A stretch of DNA of 7,225 nt, taken from assembly GCF_035508675.1 (NCBI RefSeq), contig NZ_DATJMN010000048.1:1-7225 (forward strand), given 5' to 3'. Each line of letters starts with the position of its first letter. The stretch's first letter is position 1. The translations under genes were made by a program, and so were the position numbers. Under the pieces are notes generated by a model. That model made no database searches and was not told where the DNA came from. It worked only from the letters and a program-made list of their open reading frames with translations. The DNA is from Dyella_B sp035508675. Its GTDB lineage: Bacteria; Pseudomonadota; Gammaproteobacteria; Xanthomonadales; Rhodanobacteraceae. This document shows, piece by piece, positions 5,544-7,225 of the stretch.

Positions 5544-5567
5544 GCACAGCATCCGGTTAAGCTGTGC
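5544..5567 (+). repeat. Inverted repeat in the antiporter upstream region
   Basis: Perfect 7-bp arms GCACAGC (5544-5550) and GCTGTGC (5561-5567) surround a 10-nt spacer, ATCCGGTTAA. The right arm ends 24 bp before the ATG of the antiporter gene. As DNA it could be an operator. As RNA it would be a 5' leader hairpin just upstream of the ribosome loading area. No clear sigma70 promoter for the antiporter was found. Confidence 0.4.
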
Positions 5568-5591
5568 TTGAAACGTACTCATGAGCCCGGC

Positions 5592-7225
5592 ATGCACGAT
5601 ATCGGTTTCATTCGCGACCTCGCACTGGTGATGCTCGTGGCCGGCGCCACCACGATTCTGTTTCAGCGACTGCGCTTGCCTGTGCTTCCGGGCTACATCC
5701 TCGCCGGCATCGTGATTGGTCCGCATACGCCGGGCGTGCTGGTGGCCGATCCGCGCGCCATTGCCGATATCTCCAACCTCGGCGTAGTGCTGCTGATGTT
5801 CACGTTGGGGCTCGAGTTCAGCGTGCGCAAGCTGCGCCAGGTGGGCGGAACCGTCCTCCTGGTCACCGTGGTCGAAGTGGGCTTCATGCTGTGGCTGGGC
5901 TATCAGCTGGGTCTGCTGTTCGGCTGGGGTGGGCGCAATGCGTTGTTCCTGGGTGCCATCGTGGCGCTGTCGTCCACCATGGTGGCCATGCGCGCGCTGG
6001 AGGAAACCGGTTTCCGTCAATGGCCGTTCGCGCGCCTGGTGATCGGCATGCTGGTGGCCGAGGACATGCTCACCATTGTGCTGCTCACCTTGCTAACGGC
6101 CATTGCCATCAGCGGCACGGTCGAGACGGGAACGGCATTCACGGTTGTCGGGCATCTGGGTTTGTTCGTGGTGGCCGGCATGATCGTGGGTCTGTTGCTG
6201 GTGCCCCGATTGGTGGATTACGTCGCGCACTTCGATCGCGACGAAACGTTGCTTGTGAGCGTGCTCGGCATCTGTTTTGGCACCAGTCTGCTGGCCGCAT
6301 GGCTGGGCTTCAGTGTGGCGCTTGGTGCTTTTTTGGCTGGGGCCGTGGTGGCCGAATCGCGCAGTGCCGCACGCGTCGTGCACTTGGTCGAGCCGTTGCG
6401 CGATATGTTCGCGGCGCTGTTCTTCGTAGCGATCGGTTTGAAGATCGATCCGTCCTTGCTGGTGCATTACGCCTTGCCTGCCATCGCCATTGCCTTGACC
6501 GTGATGCTCGGCAAAAGCTTGGTATGCAGTGCCGGCATGTTTCTAATTGGCCATGATCTGCGTACGTCACTGCGCGCCGGGCTTTGCATGGCCCAGATCG
6601 GCGAATTCTCGTTCGTGATTGCCTCGCTCGGGCTTACTTTGCATGCCGTGGACAATTTCATTTATCCGACCGCGGTGGCGACAGCCCTGATTTGCATGCT
6701 GGCCTCACCGTATCTGCTGCGTTCAGCCGATTTGTTGGCGAAAGCAGGCCGGCGCGTGGTGCCTCGGCCTCTGCGGCTGGTGATTACCAGCTACAGCGGA
6801 TGGCTGGAAAATTTGCGGCCCGTCGATGAGAACGCTCTCGTGGCGCGCATGTTTCGTCGACTGCTTTGGCACATCGCCATCAATATCGCGCTCGTCGTTA
6901 CGCTGTTCGTGATCGGGGCGTATGTCAACGCCCATAACGCGGCCTGGTTCGAGCGTCTGAGGCTTGGCCTCGAGATGCGTCACTCGGTGATTTGGGCATG
7001 CGCGCTTTTTTTGTCGTTGCCCTTGTTGATTGCGGTCTATCGCAAAGCCGAAGCCTTGGGGATGTTGCTAGCGGAGCTGGGTATACGTGAGCGTTTTGCC
7101 GGCGCCTATACGCAAGCCATTCGACAGGTTCTTGCGAAAGTCATTCCATTGGCGACATTGCTGGTACTGGCCTTGCTGGTTGGGGTATTGGGCTCGACGA
7201 TTTTGCCCCCGCGTGGCGTGGCATT
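5592..7225 (+). CDS. CPA2-family cation:proton antiporter, partial
   Basis: This is an inner-membrane antiporter exchanging a monovalent cation (K+ or Na+) for protons. The 544 visible codons are open to the window edge, so the C-terminus is missing. The Kef-type exchanger domain covers about residues 10-390, with LPGYILAGIVIGPHTP (32-47), FTLGLEFS (70-77) and the ion-site segment LVAEDM with Glu157-Asp158, similar to YbaL. KefB/KefC have an RCK/TrkA-N nucleotide-binding domain after the transporter domain. Here a linker is followed by three more hydrophobic segments (about 424-446, 465-484 and 517-538), and no Rossmann GxGxxG is seen. Related proteins of this layout end in a TrkA-C domain, which would lie beyond the window (inference). 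The ATG at 5592 gives the family-like N-terminus MHDIGFIRDLALVMLVAG. It has no good Shine-Dalgarno site, and an in-frame TTG at 5568 is a less likely alternative. Confidence 0.9.
   Translation, partial: MHDIGFIRDLALVMLVAGATTILFQRLRLPVLPGYILAGIVIGPHTPGVLVADPRAIADISNLGVVLLMFTLGLEFSVRKLRQVGGTVLLVTVVEVGFMLWLGYQLGLLFGWGGRNALFLGAIVALSSTMVAMRALEETGFRQWPFARLVIGMLVAEDMLTIVLLTLLTAIAISGTVETGTAFTVVGHLGLFVVAGMIVGLLLVPRLVDYVAHFDRDETLLVSVLGICFGTSLLAAWLGFSVALGAFLAGAVVAESRSAARVVHLVEPLRDMFAALFFVAIGLKIDPSLLVHYALPAIAIALTVMLGKSLVCSAGMFLIGHDLRTSLRAGLCMAQIGEFSFVIASLGLTLHAVDNFIYPTAVATALICMLASPYLLRSADLLAKAGRRVVPRPLRLVITSYSGWLENLRPVDENALVARMFRRLLWHIAINIALVVTLFVIGAYVNAHNAAWFERLRLGLEMRHSVIWACALFLSLPLLIAVYRKAEALGMLLAELGIRERFAGAYTQAIRQVLAKVIPLATLLVLALLVGVLGSTILPPRGVA

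Noticed and set aside
5325..6020. Minus-strand open frame (231 codons) across tRNA-Glu, tRNA-Ala and the antiporter start
   Set aside because: It overlaps two tRNA genes and the conserved N-terminus of the antiporter, and its composition is His/Gln-rich antisense.
5891..6556. Plus-strand open frame of 221 codons inside the antiporter
   Set aside because: It is out of frame with the continuous antiporter reading frame from 5592, which has intact transporter motifs throughout, and its own product is Gly/Arg/His-rich without motifs.

Overview
The window reads as a core chromosomal region of a GC-rich gammaproteobacterium. The divergent ppsA/ppsR pair, the DUF1249 gene, the tRNA-Ala-Glu-Asp cluster and the protein sequences suggest the Xanthomonadales, possibly Rhodanobacteraceae (Dyella/Rhodanobacter/Luteibacter-like). 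This placement comes from recall of family sequences, not from a search.

Layout, left to right. Positions 1-175 contain no gene I can recognise, look AT-richer than the rest, and hold an imperfect hairpin that could end the tRNA-Ser transcript. A minus-strand tRNA-Ser(CGA) follows at 176-265, with its own well-formed sigma70 promoter squeezed between it and the end of lepB. Next are two minus-strand protein genes: a short type I signal peptidase (335-1024) and phosphoenolpyruvate synthase ppsA (1143-3518, TTG start). A 227-bp divergent control region (3519-3745) separates ppsA from plus-strand ppsR (3746-4561), which encodes the kinase/pyrophosphorylase that switches PpsA off and on. A DUF1249 protein (4581-5045) follows 19 bp after ppsR, probably on the same transcript.

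A minus-strand tRNA operon, tRNA-Ala(GGC), tRNA-Glu(TTC), tRNA-Asp(GTC), occupies 5109-5431. It has a strong promoter at 5449-5477 and an intrinsic terminator at 5077-5100, which also lies just behind the converging DUF1249 gene. From 5592 to the right edge runs a plus-strand CPA2-family cation:proton antiporter, open to the window end and therefore partial.

Functionally, PpsA makes PEP from pyruvate for gluconeogenesis and PpsR controls it by phosphorylating the threonine two residues before the catalytic histidine. Both partners have their key residues. The signal peptidase, tRNAs and antiporter are housekeeping neighbours with no evident link to PEP metabolism. I see no mobile element, CRISPR array, defence system or other clearly new system. 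The items worth a second look are dyad elements in the two divergent intergenic regions, the ppsR-DUF1249 linkage, the antiporter's architecture, and the flank of tRNA-Ser as a possible integration boundary.
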